DNA of 64,000 nt. It comes from Desulfoluna butyratoxydans (GTDB lineage: Bacteria; Desulfobacterota; Desulfobacteria; Desulfobacterales; Desulfolunaceae). Position numbers and translations under genes: made by a program. The notes under the pieces were generated by a model. It did no database searches and had not been told where the DNA came from. It was given only the letters and a program-made list of their open reading frames with translations. Below, one piece after another: positions 15,794-25,344 of the stretch. Position 1 is the stretch's first letter, and the number at the start of each line of letters is the position of its first letter. The stretch is taken from positions 248,001 through 312,000 of the forward strand of contig NZ_CAADHO010000005.1 in NCBI RefSeq assembly GCF_900699765.1. The letters are read 5' to 3'.

Positions 15794-16684
15794 TTAACGA
15801 AACAGCGACAGATTGGCGGTTCTGAATATGGGATCCGGCAGGGTCTCTTCCGTGGTGAAAGCGACCTGTCGTTGGAGGAAGGGGCACAAAAAGGAGAGGT
15901 GTACGGCGGCCAGGCGAAGACCGAAACGATTCTTGTTCCCTTTGCCGTAGCGGGGATCACCCATGACAGGATGACCGATCATATCGAAATGGCGGCGAAT
16001 CTGGTGCATGCGCCCAGTGTGCAGGCGCACAAGGGCCGTCGAGGTTCCGGCATCGGGGTCAACGCCTTCCACGACAAATTCCGTTTTGGCCTCTTTGCCT
16101 TCGATGGGTTCGTCAACAAAGCGGCTCTCCCCGGCGTCCGTGATCTCCCCGAGGAGTTCGGCACGGTAGATTTTCTGGATCCTGCCTTCCCGAAATAGGG
16201 AGGAGAGGGCTGCCGCGCTTTTTCTCCCGTGGGCAAGGATCACCAGCCCGGCAGTTTCGCGGTCGAGCCGATGCACGGGGTGAATATGGCGGACCCCGGC
16301 AAAATGCAGCTCTGCTTTTCTCTCAAGGGAAAAATGATCGCCGTAGAGGGTTCCCTGGGTAAGGAGCCCGGCAGGCTTGAACCAGACGCTGTAGTGCTCC
16401 CCGTCCTTCAGACACCAGGCCTCGGGAGCCGTGGCGGTGAGGAGGGCCTCGTCATAATAGATTTCCAGGGTCTGGCCGGGCTGCACCGTGCGTTTGGCAT
16501 GACGAATGCGACGCCTCTTTTTCCCCTGGCGCAGCCAGACAGCGCCCTGTTTCATGGCCAGTTTCACCCGCCCCCGGGAGAGCCCGGTGGCGGCGGCCAG
16601 ACAGGCCCCTGCTTCGACCGCATCGCCGGAAACCGTTTCACGATGCTGCCATTTCTTTCCTCGACTCACGTCCATACTATCCAT
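15794..16684 (-). CDS. RluA-family RNA pseudouridine synthase
   Basis: An S4-like RNA-binding segment occupies residues about 20-75 (ACLAAATGLSRGRVKLAMKQGAVWL). The catalytic domain follows with VWFKPAGLLTQGT, the signature HRLDRETAGLVILA containing the catalytic Asp, HTGRMHQIRRHF and GDPRYG. It would isomerise uridines in rRNA or tRNA; which site cannot be told. The start is uncertain: ATGs at 16684 and 16675 are both possible, the former used here. About 297 aa, normal length. Confidence 0.88.
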   Translation of the reverse strand: MDSMDVSRGKKWQHRETVSGDAVEAGACLAAATGLSRGRVKLAMKQGAVWLRQGKKRRRIRHAKRTVQPGQTLEIYYDEALLTATAPEAWCLKDGEHYSVWFKPAGLLTQGTLYGDHFSLERKAELHFAGVRHIHPVHRLDRETAGLVILAHGRKSAAALSSLFREGRIQKIYRAELLGEITDAGESRFVDEPIEGKEAKTEFVVEGVDPDAGTSTALVRLHTGRMHQIRRHFDMIGHPVMGDPRYGKGNKNRFGLRLAAVHLSFLCPFLQRQVAFTTEETLPDPIFRTANLSLFR

Positions 16685-16756
16685 CCCGCACACTATTTCA
16701 CGCAAAAAACGATAACCCCAATGCCCTATTACCTATTACCTGCAACCTATTGTCTA

Positions 16757-18379
16757 TTACCTGTTTACCTGTTTCACCTGCCCCGCCCTGTCCACCACCA
16801 GCTCCGGGCTCCGGTGGTAGCCGATGCGTACCCCGGAAAGGCAGACAAAGGTCTCGTCGGGCGGACGCGCCACCCCTTTGACCGTGTACACGCGAATGGA
16901 GCGGCCCTTGCCGTAGTGAAGCCAGCCGCCATGGTACAGGCCGCAGACCTCGGCCACCACCTCATTGACCCGGGAGGCGTCGCTCAGGTTCACGCCGTCG
17001 TCCACGGTGAGCAGATGGGCCCCTGTGTCGGCCTTGCCCCGCACCTCCAGGTCGGTAAGGGACGTGATCTCACGAAGGCCGTAATAATCCTTTAAACGCG
17101 TCACCGTCATATCGACGATCCACCCCGTTTCCAGGGCCTTCCCAGCCTTATAAAGATAGATGGCCCGGCCCTGCGGAGACTTGACCACGGCGTTTGAACC
17201 CGCCTTGTATAGCACAACAACACCCCGGAGGCGATAGTTGGACGAGCCGGCGGGCAGATTGTACAGATCCGCCACAGATACATCGGTGGGAGACTGTTTT
17301 GGAGAAGGTGCACGGGCGATGACCCTGGGGGTACGCACAGGCGTAAAAGGGCCCATGCGAAACTCCGCGTAAACGGGAAGGTGGTCGGAATACCCACGGC
17401 CCTGGTGTCTGCCCCGGCCTCTGTCTCCGCGCTGCCAGCGAAAGATCTCGCCGTTTTTCATGAGGTGATCCGGGGTGTAGCGCTGAAAAGAGCCGTCCAC
17501 ATAGCTGATCCCGTGACCATCGTACAGGGCGGCGGGAAGCAGGATGTGATCGAGGCTCCCTTTCCTGCCGTGATAGATGTAGCTCCACCTGTTCTCCGGC
17601 GACAGCTCCATCCAGAGGTCGTAATGCTTCCCCCGCCCTTTTTTCAGGCCCTCTTCCGAGACCATGGCGTCGTTAAAAACGGTTCCCAACAGGTGGTTGA
17701 TGCCGGTTTTTCCGTGGGTGTCGTTGAGGCGGGGTTCTTCCGGGAATCGCTGCCACTCGTTGTAGTGGGCATTGAAATCCCCGGCGAGGATGTAATCGGT
17801 GCCCGAAGGCAACGTGGCGATATCGGCTGAAAGGGCTCGGGCGTAGAGCATGCGCTGGCTCTCCGGCCCCTGTTTGGACTTCCAGTGGTTGGCATACACC
17901 ACCACCGGTGTCCCCAGTACATCCAGGGTGACCCGCAAGATGGCCCGCTGCTCCGGGCCGGGGATGATGTCCCGAACCTCGGACACGGGAAAACAGGAGA
18001 GCACCGCACAGCGTACGATGGAGGGATGCGTTGCCACAACGCCGTGGGCCAGGGGGTGGCCCGCGTTTAAAAGCTCCCGCTGGAGGCGCGCCAGGGCCTT
18101 GGGCGACTCTATCTCGGAGAGCACGGCCACATCGGCCCCTGCACCGGCCAGCACCGATGCGATATTGGCGTATTTTACCCGGGCCGTGGCTTCGTTCCAG
18201 CCCATGGCCGCACCCGGAGTGTAGTCGGGGTATTCGCTGCCGCTCAAGGTAAGATCAAACAGATTTTCAACATTGTAGGAGACAAGGCGAAATCCTGCCG
18301 CCACCGGGGCGGATGTGCCCAACAGAATAACAAGGAGCCCGGCCAGGAGCCGGACAGTTGTCACAACCTTGCGAACCAT
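16757..18379 (-). CDS. Secreted endonuclease/exonuclease/phosphatase-family protein
   Basis: 540 aa. Residues 1-28 form a signal peptide (LLAGLLVILLGTSAPVAA). The EEP fold follows: FRLVSYNVENLFD, VLSEIES (metal-binding Glu), YANHWKSK, LAGDFNAHYNEW (metal Asp/Asn), SLDHILL and the closing YSDHLPVYAEF (catalytic His). Residues about 365-520 look like an OB-fold nucleic-acid-binding domain (LRGVVVLYKAG and VDMTVTRLKDYYGLREIT). This arrangement suggests an extracellular or periplasmic nuclease. The 3' end overlaps short ACCTRTT-type direct repeats around 16724-16775 that supply the last codons. Confidence 0.87.
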   Translation of the reverse strand: MVRKVVTTVRLLAGLLVILLGTSAPVAAGFRLVSYNVENLFDLTLSGSEYPDYTPGAAMGWNEATARVKYANIASVLAGAGADVAVLSEIESPKALARLQRELLNAGHPLAHGVVATHPSIVRCAVLSCFPVSEVRDIIPGPEQRAILRVTLDVLGTPVVVYANHWKSKQGPESQRMLYARALSADIATLPSGTDYILAGDFNAHYNEWQRFPEEPRLNDTHGKTGINHLLGTVFNDAMVSEEGLKKGRGKHYDLWMELSPENRWSYIYHGRKGSLDHILLPAALYDGHGISYVDGSFQRYTPDHLMKNGEIFRWQRGDRGRGRHQGRGYSDHLPVYAEFRMGPFTPVRTPRVIARAPSPKQSPTDVSVADLYNLPAGSSNYRLRGVVVLYKAGSNAVVKSPQGRAIYLYKAGKALETGWIVDMTVTRLKDYYGLREITSLTDLEVRGKADTGAHLLTVDDGVNLSDASRVNEVVAEVCGLYHGGWLHYGKGRSIRVYTVKGVARPPDETFVCLSGVRIGYHRSPELVVDRAGQVKQVNR

Positions 18380-18409
18380 GGAACTCCTGAATAATGAGAT
18401 ATCGTTGAC

Positions 18410-20728
18410 TCAGTAGGCGACAGGAACGGTTTTCTCGCAGTCAAGGGTCCGCTCCAGGGTTTCATCGGCCACATCCTGACTGGCCTCGAACCCTTCGGCC
18501 CCGCTCAGTTCTCCCCAGACCCGGGTGTACATGGAGTAACAGACGGTATGAAACATGGCATGAATCAGGTGGTGTGCCGATACCTTCATGCCCTCTTCGT
18601 TGAATCCATCGGAAAAACGGGCGATCCCTTCGTAGCGGACCTTGAACCCGTGGAGTAACCTGAGAAAACGAACCGCTTCGGCCACCCGGCTGCGGTGGGC
18701 CTCCGAGGTGATGTTTTTCGCCTTCCAGGAGGCGATAAGGCGCTGAATCTGATCGCTGCTGGCCCGCTTGAGGGTATCGGTGTTCTTCTCCCCCTGAAAA
18801 AAAATCTGGGCCTCCACGAGCTGGTCCACACGCGCTTCAAGGCCCATCTTGCAGAAATCGATCTCTGTTTTGAGGACCTTCTGGTTTTTACGAAGCACGA
18901 TGACCTGAAACTCCGAGAGCGTCTCCCGATGCTCGGCGATCTTCTCTTCAAACTCTTCCAGTGCCTTCTTGAAATAGATGCGGCTCACGTATTCGTAGAC
19001 CGAAGGGCCGGAGTCGTCATCGGCCACGGTGAGGATCCGGAGCACCTCGGGGATCAGCTGGGCCGACTCCTCGAACAGGTCTTTGCCCGTCACAACCTTG
19101 AATATCAGGGCCGCGGTGGCATACCAGTCCTGGAGCCTCAGGATCCGGGCCACCTCGCCAAAGTGTTCGCGGATCACATCGTTTCCGAAGAGATTGCTCG
19201 GGGTGGCGTACTTTGGGGTCCCCCCCAGAAGGGGCTGCTCGATGCGGCCCTTTTCCCCCATGGAGAGATAGGCGGCGGTCTCCACATCGATGATGCCGAC
19301 CTTGAACTCCGTGGGGCTGGTGAGAAAGGTGGGGTAGTTTTCCGGGTCCCCTGCAATGAGCAGGTTGTCCGGCTTGATGTCCCGGATGGCGATATAGCGT
19401 TTGTTGAGGCCGGCCAGAAGGTCCAGCAGGTTCGTCACGATGCTGCCGATCATGGCCCGGCTCTTGACCGTATTCTTCTCGAACAGGTAGCCGTGGATCA
19501 TCTTCCGGTAATCGGTGATGGGCTCGGTGTGCTCGGCCATGGCCAGGGTGGCCCGGCTGTTGAGTTCATCCATGAAGGCGGCGGACAGGTTCTGGTCCGT
19601 GGTTGGAATGCTCCGACCCGCAAGGAACTGGATAAACCAGGACCGGACACTGAAAATCGGCAGGGAAGAGCTGATCCCGAACTGCACGAGCAGGCGGTTG
19701 ACCTCTTCCTCGAAAAAGTCGAACACCGCGGAGATCTTTGCGCAGGCCGAGGCCCGCTCCTTGCCGTATCGCCCTTCGAAATCATTGAGGTCCCACAAAA
19801 TGTGCGGATGCCCCACAATCTCTTCCTCAATGGAAGCGCGGGAAATATGGATATCATCCAGCACCCGGCTCAGGAAATAGTACCGGGACAGGTCCATGAA
19901 AAAGGCAAAGGAGGGGCCGATCATGAGGTGCTTCTGGAAGGCCGTGTTGCCGGAGAGGCGTCCCACGTGCCCCTTTTCGATCTCGGTGGCCGACAGGGAC
20001 GGGGTGCGGTTCGGGGCCAGAAGCTCCATGATCACCGACACGTTGGGTACCACACACTCGGTGGGGGCAAGGCGGGCCGCAAGGGAATTGCCGTACACCA
20101 GCTCTTTGATGTAGACGTTGAAATCGGTGAGGGGTTTGGGGGGAATCTTCACCACGATGTAGCGGTCGTAGATCACGAACCAGGTGTGGCTCCTGTGGGT
20201 CCCGGCCTCGCCCAGGGGACCGATGGTGAGCCTGCGCGTATGCCACTCTCCGTCTTTGAGGACCCCCAGCTCGTAAATCACGCCGAAGGCGGCCCGGTGA
20301 CCTTCCACGGGCTCGAACCGACAGGGGGCATCGTTTCCCGCCCCCACCTGGGCCCGGTAGATCTCCAGGAAATGCTTGACCACATCCTCTTCCACGTAAC
20401 GGTACTCGATCTCGGCGGCCTCGTCATGGCCCGGTTCGGAGACCGTCTTATCGGAAAACCCTTTTCCCCGCCCCCTTTTCCCCGGCTTAAAGGAGACAAC
20501 CGTCCAGAGGCTCAGGAGAACAAGGGCCGCCACCAGGAACAGGGCCATGCCCTCCTCCGTGACCGGGGCGTCGTTGTATATAAACAGGACAAAAAACGTA
20601 AGGGATTCGGAAACGGCACGAAGCCAGTGGTCTGCCACTCGCCAAAGGTGGTCTGTCTTCTCAGGGAAAAAGGAGACGGCGACAGCAACAAGAACAAACA
20701 GAAAAAAGATCCTTTTAAAGGATTTCAT
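18410..20728 (-). CDS. Membrane-anchored atypical protein kinase-like protein (772 aa)
   Basis: Two N-terminal hydrophobic segments (residues about 7-20 and 43-80) anchor the protein. A divergent kinase fold follows: YIVVKIPPKPL supplies a candidate nucleotide-binding Lys, IAIRDIKPDNLLIAG is a recognisable catalytic loop (IRDIKPDN for HRDLKPEN), and VGIIDVETAAYL stands where DFG is expected (DVE). A long insertion separates N- and C-lobes. The last 200 residues are helical and include coiled-coil-like stretches. Changes in the HRD and DFG motifs leave activity uncertain. No partner is apparent; the neighbours are unrelated. Confidence 0.7.
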   Translation of the reverse strand: MKSFKRIFFLFVLVAVAVSFFPEKTDHLWRVADHWLRAVSESLTFFVLFIYNDAPVTEEGMALFLVAALVLLSLWTVVSFKPGKRGRGKGFSDKTVSEPGHDEAAEIEYRYVEEDVVKHFLEIYRAQVGAGNDAPCRFEPVEGHRAAFGVIYELGVLKDGEWHTRRLTIGPLGEAGTHRSHTWFVIYDRYIVVKIPPKPLTDFNVYIKELVYGNSLAARLAPTECVVPNVSVIMELLAPNRTPSLSATEIEKGHVGRLSGNTAFQKHLMIGPSFAFFMDLSRYYFLSRVLDDIHISRASIEEEIVGHPHILWDLNDFEGRYGKERASACAKISAVFDFFEEEVNRLLVQFGISSSLPIFSVRSWFIQFLAGRSIPTTDQNLSAAFMDELNSRATLAMAEHTEPITDYRKMIHGYLFEKNTVKSRAMIGSIVTNLLDLLAGLNKRYIAIRDIKPDNLLIAGDPENYPTFLTSPTEFKVGIIDVETAAYLSMGEKGRIEQPLLGGTPKYATPSNLFGNDVIREHFGEVARILRLQDWYATAALIFKVVTGKDLFEESAQLIPEVLRILTVADDDSGPSVYEYVSRIYFKKALEEFEEKIAEHRETLSEFQVIVLRKNQKVLKTEIDFCKMGLEARVDQLVEAQIFFQGEKNTDTLKRASSDQIQRLIASWKAKNITSEAHRSRVAEAVRFLRLLHGFKVRYEGIARFSDGFNEEGMKVSAHHLIHAMFHTVCYSMYTRVWGELSGAEGFEASQDVADETLERTLDCEKTVPVAY

Positions 20729-21093
20729 GGTGGTGTCCGCACTGAGGTGTAGGAGAAGTAATCGAACCGTCGCACTGAAGGCGACAAAACCAGCGCTGTC
20801 CCCTTATTCGTTGGCCCATCGCACGAAACTGACCGACATCGGATGCATCGCCTTAAAAAATCTCTGATTTTCTACGGTGCCGTCATGCCTTGATATGCTC
20901 TGGAACCCATGCCTGGCGCAACCAACCGGCACCTCCCTTATGTAACAGAATCCCCCAAAGGCAGCAACCCATTGACTTGAAATACGTTTGAAATGAAAGG
21001 AAAGAAGAAGGGACGCTGTGCCCCGGCCAGGTCTCTGCGCCGGGGCAGCAACACGATCTGTGGGAAAAGATTAAGGAAAAGACGGCAGTCCGG
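20729..21093. other. Intergenic region
   Basis: No convincing gene on either strand. It contains the glpD-side hairpin at 21019-21047 and presumably the promoter of the kinase-like gene. Confidence 0.5.
21019..21047 (-). terminator. Probable terminator of the glpD transcript
   Basis: TGCCCCGGC at 21019 pairs with GCCGGGGCA ending 21047, an 9-bp GC stem with an 11-nt loop, about 45 nt past the glpD stop. On the minus strand it is followed by a pyrimidine-rich but interrupted tract, so termination strength is uncertain. Confidence 0.5.
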
Positions 21094-22653
21094 TCACCGG
21101 GCATCGGCGGGCCGCGGGCTGTAGCAACGCGTCCACAGCGCCTCGTAAGCCTCCACCTCGCGTGCCCAGCGTTCATCGTCCCACGTCAGGGGCTGTTGAA
21201 CCACCTCCCGAATGGTATCCATGAGATCCAGCCCCCCGTTTTTCATGACAAGGCCCATACGCACCCTTCGAAGCAGAAGGTCGTCAAGATGGCACACCGC
21301 CTCATGCTCGGCAGCGTAGGCAAGCTCCGCCCAGATATAGGGCGAGTCGGCGATGGGCTCCAGGCCGTGGGGAACGTCCAGGGCAAGCAAATCCAGGGTC
21401 CCTTTGCCGTATCGGCTCCAGAGGCGCTTGTACGTCTCCGTGTCCAGGCCGTCCGGGGTGGTCCCCCTGCGCTCGGAAAAGACCGCATCCCCCTCACCGG
21501 TGAGGGGATCTTCCCGGATGAAGGGCTGGGCCGCCTTAAGGGTATCCCAGGCCAGCCTGCGAAAGGTGGTGAGCTTGCCCCCGGTCACCGTTACCAGCCC
21601 GTGATCCACCCACACCGCGTGTTCCCGAGACTCCCGGGAGGCCTCCTTGCGGCCCTGGCTGAGCACCGGTCGCACCCCGGCAAAGGAGGTCAGGGCGTCG
21701 TCCCGCGTTACCTGTGCATCGGGGACCACGCGCTTTAAGGCGGCCATCAGGTAGTCGGCTTCGTCATCGGAGATAAAGGGCTCCAAGTTCACGTCCCCGT
21801 CGTGGTCCAGGTCCGTGGTGCCCAGCAGCACGACCCCTTCCCAGGGGATAATAAAGAGCGGCCGCTTGTCCACGGGGTGAAAAAAGCTGATGGCCTGGTC
21901 CACGGGGAGGGTCTGCCTGGAGAAGACAAGGTGACTCCCGCGCAGAGGCCGAAGGTGAACCTTGGACTCCGGCGACGGGTGCAGGGTCTCGGCCCAGACC
22001 CCGGTGGCGTTGACAACGGCCGGAGCCGCCACCTCCCAGGTCTTGCCGGTGGCCACGTCCCGCAGAGATACCCCGCGAACGGCTCCCTTCTCGTCCCGCA
22101 GGACGGCCTGGGCCTCGGTGTAGTTCAGGGCGCGCCCCCCCTGACGCGTGCCCTCACCGATGAGCCGAAGCACCAGCCGGGCGTCGTCCACCTGGGCGTC
22201 CATGAACAGGTACCCCCCTTTGAGCTTGCCGGTGTTGATCCCCGGAACCAGCTCCTGCACCTTGCTGCTGCGAAGATACCGGTGGCGAAACTTTCCCGCG
22301 ATGATGTCGTACACGGTAAGCCCTGCTGCCATGGCCGCCCTGCCCGGCCCCGAGGACTCGTAAAGGGGCATGAGAAAATCAACAGGAGAGACAAGCCCCT
22401 CGGCTTCGGTGAGGAGTCTCTCCCTCTCCTTTACCGACTCCAGGGTCAGCTTGAACTGGGCCTCTTTTAAGTACCGGAGCCCCCCGTGAATCAACTTGGA
22501 GGACCGGCTGGAGGTTCCCCAGGCAAAATCTTTCTGTTCCACCAGAAGGCACCGGAGCCCGTTACGGACTGCTTCCCGGAACACCCCCGCGCCGGTGACG
22601 CCGCCACCGACAATGATCAAATCCACCCTGCTCTCTTCCTGCTGTCGTTCCAT
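21094..22653 (-). CDS. glpD: Aerobic-type glycerol-3-phosphate dehydrogenase, FAD-dependent
   Basis: 519 aa from the ATG at 22653 (GGAAGGGG upstream). The dinucleotide-binding motif DLIIVGGGVTGAGVFREAVRNG is at the N-terminus, followed by SSRSSKLIHGGLRYLK (the flavoprotein substrate loop), and VTVTGGKLTTFRRLAWDTL at the start of the C-terminal region. It oxidises glycerol-3-phosphate to DHAP and passes electrons to quinone at the membrane. It follows the FadR-type regulator by 25 nt in one operon. Neighbouring kinase and alkyl-DHAP-synthase-like genes also act around glycerol-phosphate/DHAP. An open frame upstream to 22866 is not part of the protein. Confidence 0.92.
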   Translation of the reverse strand: MERQQEESRVDLIIVGGGVTGAGVFREAVRNGLRCLLVEQKDFAWGTSSRSSKLIHGGLRYLKEAQFKLTLESVKERERLLTEAEGLVSPVDFLMPLYESSGPGRAAMAAGLTVYDIIAGKFRHRYLRSSKVQELVPGINTGKLKGGYLFMDAQVDDARLVLRLIGEGTRQGGRALNYTEAQAVLRDEKGAVRGVSLRDVATGKTWEVAAPAVVNATGVWAETLHPSPESKVHLRPLRGSHLVFSRQTLPVDQAISFFHPVDKRPLFIIPWEGVVLLGTTDLDHDGDVNLEPFISDDEADYLMAALKRVVPDAQVTRDDALTSFAGVRPVLSQGRKEASRESREHAVWVDHGLVTVTGGKLTTFRRLAWDTLKAAQPFIREDPLTGEGDAVFSERRGTTPDGLDTETYKRLWSRYGKGTLDLLALDVPHGLEPIADSPYIWAELAYAAEHEAVCHLDDLLLRRVRMGLVMKNGGLDLMDTIREVVQQPLTWDDERWAREVEAYEALWTRCYSPRPADAR

Positions 22654-22678
22654 TGGTTCCCCTTCCCGGCCTGTCTCG

Positions 22679-23374
22679 TCACGTTCCCACCATGGACTTC
22701 CAGAGTGCGGATGCCTGTTCCATGGTCTGCCGCACCACCTCAGACGCCCCGTTGCAATCCTTTGCCTCCACCGCTTCAAGGAGGGCCTCGTAATACGCCG
22801 ACGACTCCCTGCGGTGGGCCTCCTCCTCGAAGTACATGCCTCCCATATGAAGATACATCTCTCCAAAATCGTTTAAAATCATCCGATAAAACGGATTCCC
22901 GGACAGATCCGCCAGAATCAGGTGCAAGCCCCAGTCGTAGGTCACATAGGCCTCGGAGGTCTCGTCAAGCCCCTCGGCCTCCTTGAGGTAGGCCAAAAGG
23001 CTGTCCCTCTCCTCCCACACGGCAAACAGGGCCATCCGGGGCATGAGGGCGGACCTCAGCTCAAGGAAATGGGAGACAAAGGCGCTGGGAACGTACCCTT
23101 TGTGGCGTGTCAGGGTGGAGAGGATCCCCAGGCCCCCTGTTTTCAGGTAATCGTTCACCAGGGTCGGCTTGCCGTGGGCAATGGTAATCCACCCCTCGGT
23201 CTCCATCTGCTTCAAGGTCTCCCGCAAGGTCGGGCGGGTGACCCCGAGCTCACCGGCCAGGGCCCGCTCCGCGGGCAATGTGGAGCCCGGCGGGTAGGTT
23301 CCGTCGAGGATGGAGCTGACCAACTTGTGTTCTGCAAACTTCGTAGGACGTAAAGGCCCGGCACTGTTATTCAT
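22679..23374 (-). CDS. FadR-type GntR-family transcriptional regulator
   Basis: 231 aa. The winged-helix domain (residues about 10-75) reads ILDGTYPPGSTLPAERALAGELGVTRPTLRETLKQMETEGWITIAHGKPTLVNDYL, very close to the FadR subfamily (LPAERELS-GVTRTTLRE, HGKPT-VN). The C-terminal helical domain (WGLHLILADLSGNPFYRMILNDF) should bind an acyl-CoA or related ligand. It is first in the operon with glpD and divergent from the FGGY kinase; a palindrome in the shared upstream region fits its operator. This would link fatty-acid status to glycerolipid genes, an inference from family and context. Confidence 0.88.
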   Translation of the reverse strand: MNNSAGPLRPTKFAEHKLVSSILDGTYPPGSTLPAERALAGELGVTRPTLRETLKQMETEGWITIAHGKPTLVNDYLKTGGLGILSTLTRHKGYVPSAFVSHFLELRSALMPRMALFAVWEERDSLLAYLKEAEGLDETSEAYVTYDWGLHLILADLSGNPFYRMILNDFGEMYLHMGGMYFEEEAHRRESSAYYEALLEAVEAKDCNGASEVVRQTMEQASALWKSMVGT

Positions 23375-23423
23375 CGCACGTTCTCCTTCATTTTTTTCTT
23401 TGCAATGAAGCCGATATCTGGTA

Positions 23424-23438
23424 AGTGGTCATACCACT
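23424..23438. promoter_or_regulatory. GntR/FadR-type operator palindrome
   Basis: AGTGGT-CAT-ACCACT is a perfect inverted repeat containing TGGT-N3-ACCA, the core of FadR-family sites. It lies 50 nt upstream of the regulator start, between the divergent genes, so it could control both directions. Confidence 0.7.
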
Positions 23439-23623
23439 AGTCGTTATTCTGTGTCAAGACGACAACAGTCTGAATACCCGATTAAAAACAATTGCCATCA
23501 CAAAGTGAACATACGTAGCGTTGATCAGCCATGTTCGCACCACAGGCACAGCCCCGATGGCAAAGACCGGAAGGCATGGCTGCAACGCCTGCCCCTGACC
23601 GAGCCGATCCCTAAGGAGCCCCC

Positions 23624-25171
23624 ATGACCCCTGTGATCCTCTCCATTGACTGCGGCACCCAGAGCATGAGAACCCTCCTCTTCTCCGGAGAGGGCACCCT
23701 CCTTGACAGCGAACAGGTGGAGTACGCCCCTTACTACAGCGAGCAGCCGGGCTGGGCCGAGCAGGACCCGGAACTCCTCTGGGAAAGCCTTGTGGCCGGA
23801 TGCAAAGCCCTTTGTTCCCGCAAACCCGACCTCATGGCCGCGGTCAAGGGGGTGGGTGTCACCACCCAGCGGGCCACCATGATCAACGTGGACGCCCAGG
23901 GAATGCCCCTGCGACCGGCCATCACCTGGCTGGACCAGAGAAAGGCCGCTCCGGTCTTTACGCCCCCCTTTCCTGTGGGGCCCATTTTATCCGCCGTGGG
24001 GGTCGGTTCCATCCTCACCAAGGTGCAACAGGAAGGCAAGGGCAACTGGATCCGCCAGAACCAGCCCGAGATCTGGGAAAAAACCCACAAATACCTTCAG
24101 GTATCCGGGTTCCTGAACCACCGACTCACCGGGCGGTTCGCCGACTCCTCGGCCTCCCAGATAGGTCACATCCCCTTCAACTACAAGAAAAGCTGCTGGG
24201 CCTCCCGCTTCGACCCCTCGTCCCTGCTCTTTCCCATGGAAAGGGAAAAGCTGCCCGAGGTGGTCCCCCCCGGCGAAGTGTTGGGCCACATCACCCCGGA
24301 GGCGGCGACGGCGACAGGCCTTGCCCAAGGCCTGCCCGTCATCGCCTGCGGGTCGGACAAAGGGTGCGAGACACTCGGCATGGGGGTCCTCTCCGAAGAG
24401 ACCGCCAGCCTGAGCTTCGGCACCACGGCCACGGTGCAGCTCTCCTCCAGGCGCTACTTCGAGCCGCTGCGCTTCATGCCCGCCTACCCCGCCCCGGTGC
24501 CCGGGCACTGGAACCCTGAAATTGAGATCTTCCGGGGCTACTGGATGATCACCTGGTTCAAGAATGAGTTCGCCCACAAAGAGGTGGCCAAGGCCGAAGT
24601 CAAAGGCATCGCCCCGGAAGCGGAAATGGACCGGCTCCTGGAAAAAGCCCCTCCCGGGGCCATGGGCCTCATGGTCCAGCCCTACTGGGGACCGGGCCTG
24701 GAGCACCCCAACGCCAAGGGAGCTATGATCGGATTCGGGGATGTCCACAAAAAAGAGCACGTCTACAAAGCGGTCATCGAAGGCCTGGGTTATGCCCTCC
24801 TGGAAGGGCTGGAACGCCTGGAGAAAAAGACAAAAATTCCGGTGGAACGCCTTGCCGTGTCCGGCGGGGCCTCCCGAAGCGACCAGATCTGCCAGATCTC
24901 GGCCGATATCTTCAACCGTTCCCTGGTGCGGGGAAAAACCACGGAGACCTCGGGCCTGGGCGCTGCCATCGTCACCGCCGTTGGTTTAGGAATCTACAAA
25001 GACTTCCAGGGGGCCATCGACGCCATGGTGCACTACGACACCACCTTCGAACCGAGCCCAGACCGCACCGCCCTTTACAGAAAACTCTACCAACGGGTCT
25101 ACAAGCGCATCTACCCGCGCCTGGACCCCATCTACAAGGAGATCCGGGAGATCACCGGATATCCCGAATAA
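23624..25171 (+). CDS. FGGY-family carbohydrate kinase (glycerol-kinase-like)
   Basis: 515 aa. The N-terminal actin-like fold starts ILSIDCGTQSMRTLLF (phosphate-1 motif), followed by WAEQDPELLWES and GVTTQRATMINVD. The C-terminal half has ACGSDKGCETLGMG, LSFGTTATV and LAVSGGASRSDQICQISADIFNR (FGGY signature region). Such enzymes phosphorylate glycerol or sugars at the expense of ATP. Glycerol or a related polyol is favoured by the context of glpD and an alkyl-DHAP-synthase-like gene, but the exact substrate cannot be read. AAGGAG lies 7 nt upstream of the ATG. Confidence 0.88.
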   Translation: MTPVILSIDCGTQSMRTLLFSGEGTLLDSEQVEYAPYYSEQPGWAEQDPELLWESLVAGCKALCSRKPDLMAAVKGVGVTTQRATMINVDAQGMPLRPAITWLDQRKAAPVFTPPFPVGPILSAVGVGSILTKVQQEGKGNWIRQNQPEIWEKTHKYLQVSGFLNHRLTGRFADSSASQIGHIPFNYKKSCWASRFDPSSLLFPMEREKLPEVVPPGEVLGHITPEAATATGLAQGLPVIACGSDKGCETLGMGVLSEETASLSFGTTATVQLSSRRYFEPLRFMPAYPAPVPGHWNPEIEIFRGYWMITWFKNEFAHKEVAKAEVKGIAPEAEMDRLLEKAPPGAMGLMVQPYWGPGLEHPNAKGAMIGFGDVHKKEHVYKAVIEGLGYALLEGLERLEKKTKIPVERLAVSGGASRSDQICQISADIFNRSLVRGKTTETSGLGAAIVTAVGLGIYKDFQGAIDAMVHYDTTFEPSPDRTALYRKLYQRVYKRIYPRLDPIYKEIREITGYPE

Positions 25172-25180
25172 CAGGGGATT

Positions 25181-25215
25181 GCAAATGCTCCAGGGCTTCG
25201 CCCCTCCGCATTTGC
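25181..25215 (+). other. Intergenic hairpin between kinase and flavoprotein genes
   Basis: GCAAATGC pairs with GCATTTGC around an inner AGGGC/GCCCCT stem, followed by a second small stem (ACGGG/CCCGT). No T tract follows, so it may be an mRNA-processing or stability element rather than a terminator. Confidence 0.4.
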
Positions 25216-25344
25216 GTACGGGCTACACCCGTGAAAAGGGATTGTTTTTCCCATCGTTGCCCGGGGTAAAAAAATGGGCCTTTAACAAGTTCTTTCAAAA
25301 ATATGCTCACGCACACAGATATCAACACACCAAGGAGACCTGCC

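Noticed and set aside
18695..20752. 685-aa open frame on the plus strand
   Set aside because: Antisense to the kinase-like gene, which has recognisable motifs and membrane segments; the antisense product is Gly/His/Arg-rich and meaningless.
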